NCBI RefSeq assembly: GCF_900215215.1
Contig: NZ_OBDR01000002.1
Span: 124,001-188,000 of the forward strand
Reading direction: 5' to 3'
Source of the DNA: Methanohalophilus euhalobius
GTDB lineage: Archaea > Halobacteriota > Methanosarcinia > Methanosarcinales > Methanosarcinaceae
DNA length: 64,000 nucleotides
Shown: piece by piece, positions 7,051 to 16,491 of the stretch
Layout of the letters: the number at the start of each line of letters is the position of its first letter
Position numbering within the stretch: position 1 is the first letter of the stretch
The notes under the pieces: generated by a model
What the model was told of the DNA's origin: nothing
Seen by the model: the letters and a program-made list of their open reading frames with translations, nothing else
The model's database searches: none
Program-made: the position numbers and the translations under genes

Positions 7051-9699
7051 AATCTTGCTTTTCTGGCGCTTACGCAGCATCTTTTCAGTTTCGATCACAA
7101 AGAACACAGAACTGGCGATTATTACTATAATTACCCAGTCAACCAACCTTAAAGGTGCTGTGTCAAGGATACCATTAATCAATGGGTTATAGGTTATCAG
7201 CAACTGTAGCAGGACAACCACAATCACCCCGGCCAACATTGCCATGTTAGAAAATAGCCGGTCAAATATATTTTCATAAATAGATTTTGAACTGAAAAGA
7301 TAGAAGATCTCAAAGAATACAATGGTATTCAACGCAATGGTCTGTGCTGTAGCTACCGGGGTTTTCTGGTTGTTAATCTCAAAGAAGAACAAAAGGAATG
7401 TTGCTGTTACCATCAGCAGGGCAACTAAAACAATTCTTTGCTTGATAACCGGCAGTAAAAGTGGCTCTTCGGGAGGGCGTGGATGTCTTCTCAATAACAA
7501 GGATTCCTTCGGTTCAAAAACGATGGGTACACCCAAACCGATTGCTGTTACAGTATTAATCCACAATATATGTAGAGGCAATAGAGGAGGATTGGTAATT
7601 CCCAGCAGCACTGCAGCCATTACAGCAAGCCCCTCGGCAGCATTGGTGGGCAGCATCCATAAAATAACCTTCTGGATTTTGTCGTAAACATCCCTGCCTT
7701 CCTCCACAGCATTTACAATGGAAGCAAAATTGTCATCCGCAAGCACCATGTCCGAGGCTTCCTTGGCAACCTCTGTACCGGATTTGCCCATTGCAACTCC
7801 TATATCTGCCCTTTTGAGGGCTGGTGCATCATTTATCCCGTCTCCCGTGACGGCCACAACCTCTCCCTGCTCCTGCAGCAACCTGACAATACGAGATTTA
7901 TTTTCCGGGGAAGTACGCGCAAAGACAGAAACATATTCTAATTTTTCATGCAGGTGCTCATCCGACATGCTATCAAGTTCTGAACCTGTAAGTACACCTT
8001 CTGTGGTTATACCGAGTTGATTTGCGATACTGTGACCTGTGAGTCCATGATCCCCCGTTATCATGATTACACGGATACCGGCTGTTTTGCATTTTTTGAT
8101 AGCATCCCTGACCTCTTCCCGGGGGGGATCACGCATTCCCTGCAACCCCAGAAAAATAAGATCGTCAATATCCTCTTCCTTTACTTCTTCCCTGTCAGAT
8201 CCCACTTCCCGGTATGCCATGGCAATAACACGCAGGCCTTCAGATGCCATGTTTGAAGCAACTTCAAGTATTTCAGTCGGATCAAAAACCTCCTCATCTC
8301 CGTATTTAGAGGAGCACATCCTGATTATTGTTTCCGGTGAGCCCTTTACAAAAATTATATTGGATTTTTCATCCTTTTCATGCAGAGTTGCCATAAATCG
8401 TTTTTCGGATTCAAAGGGCAGTGAATCAATACGAGGTAAATGGAAAGATGATGCTTTCAAAGCGGATACCAGTAGTGCCCCTTCTGTGGGATCACCAACC
8501 ACACCTCCTTCTTCACGCAGATACGCATCGTTACACAGGAAACCTGCCTTGAGGGTCTCCATCAAGGAACCATAATCATGAGGGGAAACTTGCACTCCTT
8601 CACTGGCAAAGGTCCCTTTGGGCAAATAACCTTCACCTGTAACATCAAACCACCCTTCTGAGGTATATATTGTTGTTACTGTCATTTGATTCATAGTCAG
8701 GGTGCCTGTCTTATCGGAGCATATGACAGTAGCGGATCCCAGTGTTTCCACTGAAGGCAGGTTTCTCATTATGGCATTCTTTGAGGCCATGGATTTTACC
8801 CCTATGGCCAGTGATATGGTGATAAGAGCTGGCAAACCTTCAGGAATGGCCGCCACTGCAAGACTAACTGAGGCCAGGAAAATTTCCAGATATTCAAAGC
8901 CCTGCAGACGTCCAATAATAAATGTCAGGACCGAAACAAAAAGGATGACAACAAACAGTAATTTGCTCAGGTGATTGATAGTGCGTATCAGTGGAGTAGA
9001 AATACTTTCCGATTCCTTGATGAGTTCTGAGATCTTGCCTATCTCGGTACGAGGGCCGGTTGCCACCACCACACCATATCCAACACCCTGTGTTACAAGA
9101 GTGGCTGAAAAAGCCATGTTTTTCTGGTCTGCAAGTGGTACGTCCTCACCGGAAATGGCTGTAGTATTCTTTTCAACCGCCATGGATTCGCCGGTAAGAG
9201 CTGATTCATCGATACGCAGGTTCTTGGTCTGGAAAAGCCTTACATCGGCAGGCACCCTTGCACCGGCATCAAAGAGCACCACATCCCCTACCACCAGTTC
9301 CCGACTGGGGATGACTTTGCGCTGTCCATTGCGAAGTACAGTAGCTTCGGGACGCATCATCCGGGCAAGGGATTCCAGAGCGTTTTCAGCCTTTTTTTCC
9401 TGCACAAAACCAATTATTGCATTAGCCAGGACCACTCCGGCAATCACAGCAGTATCTGCATATTCTTTTAAGAAGAAAGTGACTATTGCAGCAGCGATTA
9501 ACACATAGATCAATGGGCTTGCAAATTGTCTGGCAAAAAGATACAGTTGACCATGTTTCTTTTTTGCCTCAACTTCATTGTATCCATAGGTAGATAAGCG
9601 GAAAGATGCTTCATCTTCACTTAAGCCTTCCTTATTGCTTTCAAGGAGAGAAAAGGTCTCCTTTAAACTAGCACGATACCACTTAACCTCCCCATTCAT
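7042..9699 (-). CDS. P-type cation-transporting ATPase (P2, Ca2+-ATPase/CtpF-like)
   Basis: 885-residue membrane pump energised by ATP. In order: N-terminal cation-ATPase domain, actuator motif TGES (169-172), M4 motif PEGLP (286-290), phosphorylation loop DKTGTLT with Asp329, KGSPE, ITGDH and TGDGINDAPALK, then paired C-terminal membrane segments. PEGLP indicates a P2 pump. M6 reads ILWINTVTAIGLGV, where SERCA has an Asp ligand after Thr; this matches the CtpF-like branch rather than classic SERCA, so the ion (Ca2+, Na+ or another) is open. A minus-strand TTTAAATCC about 25 bp before the ATG suggests a leaderless mRNA. Convergent with, and overlapping, the dead aminotransferase. Confidence 0.9.
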   Translation of the reverse strand: MNGEVKWYRASLKETFSLLESNKEGLSEDEASFRLSTYGYNEVEAKKKHGQLYLFARQFASPLIYVLIAAAIVTFFLKEYADTAVIAGVVLANAIIGFVQEKKAENALESLARMMRPEATVLRNGQRKVIPSRELVVGDVVLFDAGARVPADVRLFQTKNLRIDESALTGESMAVEKNTTAISGEDVPLADQKNMAFSATLVTQGVGYGVVVATGPRTEIGKISELIKESESISTPLIRTINHLSKLLFVVILFVSVLTFIIGRLQGFEYLEIFLASVSLAVAAIPEGLPALITISLAIGVKSMASKNAIMRNLPSVETLGSATVICSDKTGTLTMNQMTVTTIYTSEGWFDVTGEGYLPKGTFASEGVQVSPHDYGSLMETLKAGFLCNDAYLREEGGVVGDPTEGALLVSALKASSFHLPRIDSLPFESEKRFMATLHEKDEKSNIIFVKGSPETIIRMCSSKYGDEEVFDPTEILEVASNMASEGLRVIAMAYREVGSDREEVKEEDIDDLIFLGLQGMRDPPREEVRDAIKKCKTAGIRVIMITGDHGLTGHSIANQLGITTEGVLTGSELDSMSDEHLHEKLEYVSVFARTSPENKSRIVRLLQEQGEVVAVTGDGINDAPALKRADIGVAMGKSGTEVAKEASDMVLADDNFASIVNAVEEGRDVYDKIQKVILWMLPTNAAEGLAVMAAVLLGITNPPLLPLHILWINTVTAIGLGVPIVFEPKESLLLRRHPRPPEEPLLLPVIKQRIVLVALLMVTATFLLFFFEINNQKTPVATAQTIALNTIVFFEIFYLFSSKSIYENIFDRLFSNMAMLAGVIVVVLLQLLITYNPLINGILDTAPLRLVDWVIIVIIASSVFFVIETEKMLRKRQKSKIAR

Positions 9700-9830
9700 A
9701 AAAAAGAATGGATTTATGGATTTAAAGTTTTTGTGATTGAATTAACGTCCCCAGAAATCCCCATCTGGATATCGGGTGTAACATCTTCATCAATGTTTGT
9801 ATAAGTAACTGAAATATGCACCATGATGAA

Positions 9831-9839
9831 ATATAATAG
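9831..9839 (+). promoter_or_regulatory. TATA box for ppa
   Basis: ATATAATAG lies about 24-32 bp before the GTG at 9863, the spacing expected for a leaderless or very short-leader archaeal transcript. Confidence 0.5.
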
Positions 9840-9862
9840 GAGCAAATATAATCAAACAGGGT

Positions 9863-10363
9863 GTGAAGATGGTTAAAAGACAAATTGAAAGTGTACTTAT
9901 AGAAATTCCAAAAGGAAGCCGAAATAAATATGAGTATGACAAGGAAAAGGAAATGATAAAGTTTGATAGGATGCTTTTCTCTTCGATGGTCTATCCCTGT
10001 GATTATGGTTTCTTTCCCGACACACTCGCCCTTGATGGGGATCCTTTAGATGCACTGGTATTAACATGGGAACCTACATTCCCCGGTTGTTTGATAGATG
10101 TGCACCCTGTTGCACTATTTGATATGATGGACGAGAAAGGCAGAGATGAAAAGATACTATGTGTTCCGGAAAGTGATCCCTTGTGGATACACATAGAAAC
10201 AATAGATCAAGTCCCACCTCATCTTTTAAAGGAAATTACCCATTTCTTTGAGACGTATAAAAATTTAGAAAATAAAGATGTGGAGATAATCGGCTGGAAA
10301 AGTCTGGGAAATGCAATCAATGTAATTAAAGAATCTAAAAACAGACACATAAACCAAAGGTAA
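9863..10363 (+). CDS. ppa: Inorganic pyrophosphatase (soluble, class A)
   Basis: Hydrolyses cytoplasmic pyrophosphate to phosphate using Mg2+. The family signature DGDPLDALV lies near residues 58-66, and the YPCDYGFFPDT substrate-site block is intact. The length of 166 residues is normal for the hexameric prokaryotic enzyme. The start is either the GTG at 9863 or the ATG at 9869 (MVKRQIESVL); the sequence does not decide. The genome thus has both a soluble enzyme and a membrane pyrophosphatase (37.4 kb). Confidence 0.95.
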   Translation: MKMVKRQIESVLIEIPKGSRNKYEYDKEKEMIKFDRMLFSSMVYPCDYGFFPDTLALDGDPLDALVLTWEPTFPGCLIDVHPVALFDMMDEKGRDEKILCVPESDPLWIHIETIDQVPPHLLKEITHFFETYKNLENKDVEIIGWKSLGNAINVIKESKNRHINQR

Positions 10364-10415
10364 CTTTCTGCAGGTAATCCCTATTAACCCTTAAACTTAG
10401 TTAAAAATAGAAAGA

Positions 10416-10498
10416 CGCTGAGGGGGAGATTCGAACTCCCGAGGGGTCAAGCCCCACAAGCTTTCCAGGCTTGCGCCGTACCGCTAGACTACCTCAGC
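10416..10498 (-). tRNA. tRNA-Ser (anticodon GGA)
   Basis: On the minus strand the acceptor GCTGAGG (10498-10492) pairs with CCTCAGC (10423-10417), followed by discriminator G. The anticodon stem CAAGC/GCTTG closes the loop CTGGAAA, giving anticodon GGA for serine UCC/UCU codons. The T arm has the GTTCGAATC loop with a GGGAG/CTCCC stem, and a long variable arm (class II, GGGGCTTGACCCC region) is typical of tRNA-Ser. No CCA is encoded. I see no intron. Confidence 0.95.
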
Positions 10499-10508
10499 AA
10501 ATATGATT

Positions 10509-11549
10509 TCATGTACGCTGCATACGTTTTGCATTCCAGCGACTCGGATAAACATCGGCATCCATTATTACTCTTTCGGTGATAGCAGCAATTCCGCTGG
10601 ATGAAGCCAAGATTTCAGAGGAGTCCATTGATGCTTTTGCAAGAGCAACAACTTCACCTTTCAAACTAAAAACGGCAACATCACCCTCTTTTTGGACATC
10701 AGAATCGAGACCGACAATACCCGGTACTGTTAGTGCCGCCCCATGACAAATCGCACTCACGGCGGAATCACGGATTGTGATGTGCGGCAGGTGTACAAGA
10801 GCTTGCTCCATTGGTCTGATAATACGACGCAAGTGCTCTTCATCACCATTTTCCTGCCAGAATACAAAAGCGTCTTTCAGGTCATGCAAAGTGACAAGTG
10901 ATGACTCATCAAATGGTCCTGTGCCAATCCTTCTGAGCTGTTGCATATGGGCCCCACAACCAATCACAAGCCCGATATCATGACAGAGTTTGCGTATATA
11001 GGTTCCTGCCTCACATCTAACCCTGAAAAGGACAAGATTGTCTTCAACTTCCAGCACATCCAGGGAATAGATATTGCGTGTCCTGATAGCACGCTTGACA
11101 GCCGAAACTACAGGAGGGGTCTGGTATATAGGACCGGTAAATTCATCGCAGACCTTCCGCACACGTTCTTCAGGAACATTTACATGGAGGCGCATAAGAC
11201 AGATGTATTCCTTGGCTGAAAGGCGAAGTGCTGAGACCGCTTTTGTTGCCTTACCCAGCATAATCGGCAATACACCTGTCACCCGTGGATCCAGTGAACC
11301 TGAATGCCCTGCTCTGGGGAGTTCAAGCATATCCCTGACCCACGCAGTAACCTCATGACTTGTAGGCCCGGCGGGTTTGTCAAGGTTTACCACTCCCATT
11401 CTGATGTAAAAAGAGAGAGGACGTTTAATAGGAGGAAAACCATATGACGGATTTGTATGAGCATTTGCCTTGAGAATATATTCCCTTTGTCGGGTTAAAT
11501 CGTAATCAACATTAATATTATTCGTTAAAAAACCCACCCAGATTATCAA
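10509..11549 (-). CDS. cbf5: tRNA/rRNA pseudouridine synthase Cbf5 (TruB family)
   Basis: Catalytic subunit of H/ACA ribonucleoprotein; also able to make pseudouridine 55 in tRNA. The N-terminus resembles archaeal Cbf5 (NPSYGFPPIKRPL, then GVVNLDKPAGPTSHEV). The catalytic Asp lies in GHSGSLDPRVTGVLP. A C-terminal PUA domain starts near PHITIRDSAVSAICHGAAL. The frame opens with TTG at 11549, or GTG at 11537, overlapping the end of cmk; there is no ATG before the conserved domain, so a non-ATG start is required if the conserved N-terminus is kept. It ends the ribosomal superoperon, next to tRNA-Ser. Confidence 0.93.
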   Translation of the reverse strand: MIIWVGFLTNNINVDYDLTRQREYILKANAHTNPSYGFPPIKRPLSFYIRMGVVNLDKPAGPTSHEVTAWVRDMLELPRAGHSGSLDPRVTGVLPIMLGKATKAVSALRLSAKEYICLMRLHVNVPEERVRKVCDEFTGPIYQTPPVVSAVKRAIRTRNIYSLDVLEVEDNLVLFRVRCEAGTYIRKLCHDIGLVIGCGAHMQQLRRIGTGPFDESSLVTLHDLKDAFVFWQENGDEEHLRRIIRPMEQALVHLPHITIRDSAVSAICHGAALTVPGIVGLDSDVQKEGDVAVFSLKGEVVALAKASMDSSEILASSSGIAAITERVIMDADVYPSRWNAKRMQRT

Positions 11550-12057
11550 TTGCAGTCTTTAATATATCACATATCTGGTATTGGTTCCAGCGGTTTGACT
11601 CGATCACCATATCATAGATAGAAAGGTCATTTATATCTATATCATAAATTTCGCGATATCTCAAAGCTTCGGAAGATTCCCTTTCTATTGTTTCGTTAAG
11701 TTTTGCTTCAAAAGAAGAACCTTCACGCCCGACGATACGTTCAACACGGACCTTACGGGATGCTTTGAGCCAGATACACAATGCTTCATCGCCTGCCATA
11801 TGACCGGCCAGCCTGCCCTCCAGAATAATGTTATCCCGGCTTAAAGCAATATCTTGCTGCCTCTCATCAATCATTTTATCTATTACAGGATCAGATTCGG
11901 CAAGTTTTCCAAATTCACCCAGACTCATAGAATGCTCTTTTGCAAGGTTGCGGAAAACGTCACCTGCTGAAATCATTTCGATGGCGTAATATGAGGCAAG
12001 CATCCGGGAAACGGTGGTGGTTCCACTGCCCGGAAGACCGCTTATCGTAACAAGCAT
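11518..12057 (-). CDS. cmk: Cytidylate kinase
   Basis: Phosphorylates CMP and dCMP with ATP. At 179 residues it is the short archaeal type. The Walker A motif GLPGSGTTTVSRML is at residues 6-19, and the NMP-binding segment contains GDVFRNLAKE. The start abuts DUF106 without a gap. The 3' end overlaps the start of cbf5. Position between DUF106 and cbf5 is conserved in euryarchaea. Confidence 0.93.
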   Translation of the reverse strand: MLVTISGLPGSGTTTVSRMLASYYAIEMISAGDVFRNLAKEHSMSLGEFGKLAESDPVIDKMIDERQQDIALSRDNIILEGRLAGHMAGDEALCIWLKASRKVRVERIVGREGSSFEAKLNETIERESSEALRYREIYDIDINDLSIYDMVIESNRWNQYQICDILKTAIDNLGGFFNE

Positions 12058-12696
12058 TCACGCGCCACCGATATCCAGAGCCTTTCGTACAACCTGACTG
12101 ATAGCCAGAGAAGTGATAAAATACCAGAATATCCAGTACTGGATAGGCCCGATTATAGTATTTGTCAGAAGGGTCTCACCCATGAAGGGAAATGTAAGAA
12201 CAGCATTCCCATGCTGACTTATGTAGTAATAGGCCCACATGAAAAGTGGAAGGGAAATGATACTAATATAAGCCATTGGTTTGAACTGCTGCTTGGACAT
12301 TTCCATCTGATCAGACATCATTTCCTTGCGCTGCTCATCCAGTTTACTTATCATATAATTGTTCTGGGATAACTGAGCCTCACGATACTCCTTCTGGAAC
12401 GCTTTCATACGCTCCTGGGTATTGCGCATAAGTTCCCAGTCAATAGTATATTTCTGGATAAGAGAAGCATAAAGAGCAGTAATGGAAGCCATAATAAACA
12501 GCATAACATGGAAATTACTTTCACCTATCAGCATGATGATAGGATTCATAATAATTCCGACAACGGACCCAATTATTTGTCTACCTTCTTGCCCAACTAG
12601 CATAATCCCTAGCATGAGGGATACACCCACAGCTATGACAAACCTTTCAAGCAGCTGTTTTAATTTTTCATTTTCCAAGGCAACCATCACCGACAT
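12058..12696 (-). CDS. DUF106/EMC3-TMCO1 family membrane protein (YidC/Oxa1-like insertase)
   Basis: Probable membrane-protein insertase of the Oxa1 superfamily, acting beside SecY. It has 212 residues, with membrane segments near residues 18-36, 58-80, 145-165 and 175-200, separated by a charged amphipathic hairpin (MKAFQKEYREAQ, QMEMSKQQFKPM) that marks the family. It sits between adk and cmk in the secY transcript, its usual archaeal place. Substrates are not known from sequence. Confidence 0.88.
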   Translation of the reverse strand: MSVMVALENEKLKQLLERFVIAVGVSLMLGIMLVGQEGRQIIGSVVGIIMNPIIMLIGESNFHVMLFIMASITALYASLIQKYTIDWELMRNTQERMKAFQKEYREAQLSQNNYMISKLDEQRKEMMSDQMEMSKQQFKPMAYISIISLPLFMWAYYYISQHGNAVLTFPFMGETLLTNTIIGPIQYWIFWYFITSLAISQVVRKALDIGGA

Positions 12697-12708
12697 TTTT
12701 CATTTACT

Positions 12709-13359
12709 TCAATTAACATATTTATCAAGGACACCGCGAATATCATCAAAGACATCCTTTATGTCCTTTTCGCCATTGATATTTACCACTAAATCCTTTT
12801 CATTATAATAATCTATCAATGGCTGTGTCTTGGCTTTATAAGACTCTAAACGCTGACGAATTACCTCTTCCTTATCATCATCACGCTGATACAATTGTCC
12901 TCCACAAGAATCACAGACACCTTCAGCTTTTGGGGGATTGAACTTAATATGATAACTTTCACCACATTTACACATGTAGCGACCGGAAAGACGTCCTACA
13001 AGTTCTTCATCAGGAACATCAATATTCAGCACTACATCCAGTGGCATTCCTATTTCATCAAGGATACCATCCAATGCATCAGCCTGTGGTATTGTACGAG
13101 GATAACCATCCAGCAAATAACCTTTCTTACAATCAGGCTCTGCCAGACGATTTTTAATAATACCAATCAGAACTTCATCGGGTACAAGTTCCCCTCGATT
13201 CATATAGTTTTCTGCCTCTTTCCCAAGTTCGGTACCTTCCTTTACATTTGCCCTAAGGATATCCCCTGTAGAGATATGGGGAATATCATAGTATCTGGAA
13301 AGTTCTTTGGCCTGGGTACCTTTACCGGCACCCGGTGGCCCAAATAAAACCACATTCAT
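12709..13359 (-). CDS. adk: Adenylate kinase (long, zinc-LID type)
   Basis: Interconverts ATP plus AMP and two ADP. Walker A GPPGAGKGTQAKE is at residues 7-19, and the AMP-site strand DGYPRTIPQADAL is present. The LID domain has cysteines for zinc in MCKCGESYH and CDSCGG. The first pair is C-x-C rather than the usual C-x2-C. At 216 residues this is the bacterial-type monomeric form, not the trimeric form of many other archaea. Lies directly after secY. Confidence 0.95.
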   Translation of the reverse strand: MNVVLFGPPGAGKGTQAKELSRYYDIPHISTGDILRANVKEGTELGKEAENYMNRGELVPDEVLIGIIKNRLAEPDCKKGYLLDGYPRTIPQADALDGILDEIGMPLDVVLNIDVPDEELVGRLSGRYMCKCGESYHIKFNPPKAEGVCDSCGGQLYQRDDDKEEVIRQRLESYKAKTQPLIDYYNEKDLVVNINGEKDIKDVFDDIRGVLDKYVN

Positions 13360-13377
13360 ATTTTTTGCTCCCTCATA

Positions 13378-14856
13378 TCAATCCTGTCCGAAGAAAGACC
13401 GCATCATAGGATGCATTTCCATCATCTGTTCGGAAGCAATGTCTTCATACAGCCTGTAAACAATACTCACAGTCAACAGAAGCCCTGTACCACTTGCTCC
13501 ACCAATGGTACCAAGCAAACTGGCAACCAGTGTCAGGACACCGATGAATGCACCACCGATTATCGTAACCTTTGGTATATAACGGTCCATCACTTTCTCA
13601 ATACTGCTGATATTCCTCCTGAAGCCAGGAATTTGCATACCCGAATTGAATACCTTCCTTGCTGTTGGTTTGGCACCCATGCCAGTGGTTTCAATCCAGA
13701 ACAATGCAAAAATAATACCACCAACAATCAGGAAGGCTGCATCTATAAGCACATGAAGACCTATCTGCCAGAGTGCAGGGGCAGTCACACCATAACCTGT
13801 GAATGTTTCCTGTACAAGAGAAGGAATCCAATCATAAGGGCTGTTAATAGGTGCCAGATAATACATTACGCCATTTATGGGATGTGAACCTGAATATTCT
13901 CCGAGGAACGTAATACCTCGTCCTGCAAGCAGAAGGCCGATGAGCTGTATGTTCGCCTGTAGAGCCCTAACAAGAATCATCGGCAGAACTGAAGCATAGA
14001 TCAGTTTTACAGGAAAACGACCTCTTGCCCCTTTCACAGAACTATGTGCAAGAGGAATTTCAATACGAGTACTTTCTGTATATACAACCAAGAAGAAGAT
14101 TGCAACTGTACTGATTAGTGCCAGGATACCTCCCTGTATCAGGATGAACATTAAGCCGTCACCCGAGAAAAGATAATCTGCTCCTACATTCTGAATTATA
14201 TATATCCATTTTGGAATAATACCTGAGGGCAATCCGGATGAATCGGGTACCCAGTTAATTAAACCGGTCACAATCTGCTGCGAAACTCCCGCAACAATAA
14301 AAAGACCTACACCGGATCCAATACCCCATTTGGAAACAATTTCGTCCATAAAGAGGATCAATACTCCACCCACACATATCTGGAGGAATATCAGGAATGT
14401 AATTACTCCCAGACCCACTCCCAGAGATGCGGCAATACCAGCATCGGGTTGAATATAACCTCCAAGAATCTGAGGCAACGCCTCAAGGACAATCATAACA
14501 AATACAAGGAATTTTTGTGCACCCTGGAAAAAGGCTTGATCCCGGGGATCTGACATATCAAGTTTTATAATATCTGCACCGGTGAGAAGCTGAAGAACAA
14601 TGGATGCAGTAACAATAGGCCCAATACCAAGAAGCATCAAAGAACCAGAAGCTCCAGCAAAGAAAGCCCTGTATTGTTCGAATAGGTCAATGGATTCCGA
14701 GGAAAGCCCAAACAGAGGTACATTTGCAAGAGCAAAGTACAGCATGAGGATCCCCAGAGTCCACAGCAGTTTATTCTTGAAGTGAATATGCCCTTGTGGA
14801 CTTGCCACAGCAGGTAATCTGTTAAAAAACGGTTCTAAACTTTCCTTAAAGCTCAT
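13378..14856 (-). CDS. secY: Preprotein translocase subunit SecY
   Basis: Central pore of the Sec61/SecY channel for exported and membrane proteins. It has 492 residues and ten membrane segments in the Sec61-alpha pattern, including the plug region after TM1, the ITSxV-like TM2 (GIGPIVTASIVLQLL) and cytoplasmic loops with ESTRIEIPLAHS and KGARGRFPVKLIYAS. A Shine-Dalgarno-like AAAGGTGT supports the ATG at 14856. It has its own promoter candidate (14890-14898), so secY-adk-DUF106-cmk-cbf5 may be transcribed apart from the ribosomal genes as well. Confidence 0.96.
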   Translation of the reverse strand: MSFKESLEPFFNRLPAVASPQGHIHFKNKLLWTLGILMLYFALANVPLFGLSSESIDLFEQYRAFFAGASGSLMLLGIGPIVTASIVLQLLTGADIIKLDMSDPRDQAFFQGAQKFLVFVMIVLEALPQILGGYIQPDAGIAASLGVGLGVITFLIFLQICVGGVLILFMDEIVSKWGIGSGVGLFIVAGVSQQIVTGLINWVPDSSGLPSGIIPKWIYIIQNVGADYLFSGDGLMFILIQGGILALISTVAIFFLVVYTESTRIEIPLAHSSVKGARGRFPVKLIYASVLPMILVRALQANIQLIGLLLAGRGITFLGEYSGSHPINGVMYYLAPINSPYDWIPSLVQETFTGYGVTAPALWQIGLHVLIDAAFLIVGGIIFALFWIETTGMGAKPTARKVFNSGMQIPGFRRNISSIEKVMDRYIPKVTIIGGAFIGVLTLVASLLGTIGGASGTGLLLTVSIVYRLYEDIASEQMMEMHPMMRSFFGQD

Positions 14857-14889
14857 CAATTACACCTTTTGCTGGGTTCCAATATTGTA

Positions 14890-14898
14890 ATATATAAA
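14890..14898 (-). promoter_or_regulatory. TATA box for the secY segment
   Basis: Minus-strand TTTATATAT lies 34-42 bp before the secY ATG, in the 87-bp gap after rpl15. This is the longest gap between rpl3 and cbf5, and the most likely internal promoter of the superoperon. Confidence 0.5.
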
Positions 14899-14943
14899 TG
14901 TAAATATATCGGACAGGTTAATAAGAGTAATGTCATTTAGACA

Positions 14944-15378
14944 TTACTCTTCTATAGCAACACATGATCCGCCGGCTTCCTCGATCTTTGATCGGGCAGA
15001 TCCGGAAAAACTGGATGCTGTAATTTCCATTTTTTTGTTAACCTTTCCTGAGCCCAGAACTTTTTCAATTTCCAGGTCTGCAAGATTGATTTTATAGATA
15101 TCATCCTCAACATTTGCAAGACCATCCACTACAAGCTGGTCTGCAAGTTCATCAAGTTCACCCACATTAACAATGGAGACTTCATGAATTGATTTTAAAG
15201 GACGTTTGAATCCATACTTACCGTGAGTGTAACCACCCTGGAGTGCAAGGACAAAGTGGTGATTGACTTCCCCACATCTGCCACGCCCACCGCGGTTTCC
15301 AGCACCACGTCTGTTTTTGGTAGTACCGCCCCCGCAGGTTCTGGAACCCCTATACTTCTTTGTTTGAGTTTTACCCAT
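14944..15378 (-). CDS. rpl15: Ribosomal protein uL15
   Basis: Large-subunit protein of 144 residues. The glycine- and arginine-rich N-terminus ([30 protein letters not shown]) threads into 23S rRNA, followed by the conserved globular domain with [15 protein letters not shown]. Start 4 nt after the rpl30 stop region. Last ribosomal gene before secY. Confidence 0.96.
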   Translation of the reverse strand: MGKTQTKKYRGSRTCGGGTTKNRRGAGNRGGRGRCGEVNHHFVLALQGGYTHGKYGFKRPLKSIHEVSIVNVGELDELADQLVVDGLANVEDDIYKINLADLEIEKVLGSGKVNKKMEITASSFSGSARSKIEEAGGSCVAIEE

Positions 15379-15382
15379 GATT

Positions 15383-15844
15383 TCACCTCATCTTGTTGAG
15401 AAGAACATTGATGTTTCCATCATGGTTACCAAGTACCCCACCCTTCTGAGTAGGTCTCTTGATACCTGAATGACCTTTCCTTGGAGGATGCAACCTGAAT
15501 ACGGGTTTCAGACCTGGAACTGCGGAAAAACTGGCTTTGCCTTCAAAAACGGCTTCTGCAAAAGAAGCAATCGAATCAAAATCTGTATTTTCAGCAATGT
15601 ATTCATCGGTAAGGGAAATCCCACCTTCAATTTTACCACGATTGGCAAGAATCTGGGCAAGGGTCTCCGCGTCAATCTTACCATAAGCCACGTAGTCCTT
15701 CACTTTTTGGATCATACCACTGTTATTGGGTGTCTCATCGAGTATCACACAGTGATTTATACGATTCAGACGAAGCATAGTTAATGTATCAGCAATTGTT
15801 TTCCTGACATTAACATTTCCACGCATTCTTATAACCGCATACAT
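15383..15844 (-). CDS. rpl30: Ribosomal protein uL30
   Basis: Large-subunit protein, archaeal/eukaryotic long form of 153 residues. The N-terminal ferredoxin-like fold begins [20 protein letters not shown], and the C-terminus holds the [16 protein letters not shown] block typical of archaeal L30. Starts 2 nt after rps5. Confidence 0.95.
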   Translation of the reverse strand: MYAVIRMRGNVNVRKTIADTLTMLRLNRINHCVILDETPNNSGMIQKVKDYVAYGKIDAETLAQILANRGKIEGGISLTDEYIAENTDFDSIASFAEAVFEGKASFSAVPGLKPVFRLHPPRKGHSGIKRPTQKGGVLGNHDGNINVLLNKMR

Positions 15845-15846
15845 TT

Positions 15847-16482
15847 TCAGGCCTCCTTACATTCCGTTTTGAGAGGTTCCCTAATTGTACCGGTATGCTT
15901 GAGAGCATTGTAAGTTGCTTTGGCAAAATTGAGGGTAGTTCTGGTCTGACCTTCGGTCCTTGTCCAGACATCCTTGATACCAGCCTTTTCAAGCACTTTC
16001 CTTGCAGTGTCCCCTGCAGCAAGACCAAGACCCCTGGGAGCTGGTTTGAGTTCTACATTAACACTGCCTGCTTTGCCACGCACCTCGGAAGGAACAGTAT
16101 GTGGAAGTCCACAACCACATTCCCAGGAACCACAGCCACGTTTTACACGAGTAATGTTCATCTTGGCATTGCGAATTGCCTTGCGGATAGCAGGTCCAAC
16201 CTGTCCGTCTTTGGCCTGACCAAGACCCACATACCCGTCACCATTTCCTACAATAACTGTTGCCCTGAACTTGACACGTCTTCCAGAGTCAGTCATCCTC
16301 TGGACCATATTAATATCAAGTACTTCATCTTCAAGACCGGGTAACAGTATATCCACAATATTAGATTCCCTGATTGGCAAACCTGACTCAATAGCTTCAT
16401 CCATGGAAGTTATCTGTCCTTCAGCTACCAGACTGCCAAGTCTTGTGAGGGGAACCCAATCTTCTTCATATTGATATGCCAT
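15847..16482 (-). CDS. rps5: Ribosomal protein uS5
   Basis: Small-subunit protein that shapes the mRNA entry site and decoding accuracy, 211 residues. The S5 double-stranded RNA-binding domain is visible ([37 protein letters not shown]) and the C-terminal domain contains [18 protein letters not shown]. Within the spc part of the operon. Confidence 0.96.
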   Translation of the reverse strand: MAYQYEEDWVPLTRLGSLVAEGQITSMDEAIESGLPIRESNIVDILLPGLEDEVLDINMVQRMTDSGRRVKFRATVIVGNGDGYVGLGQAKDGQVGPAIRKAIRNAKMNITRVKRGCGSWECGCGLPHTVPSEVRGKAGSVNVELKPAPRGLGLAAGDTARKVLEKAGIKDVWTRTEGQTRTTLNFAKATYNALKHTGTIREPLKTECKEA

Positions 16483-16491
16483 ATAACCACC

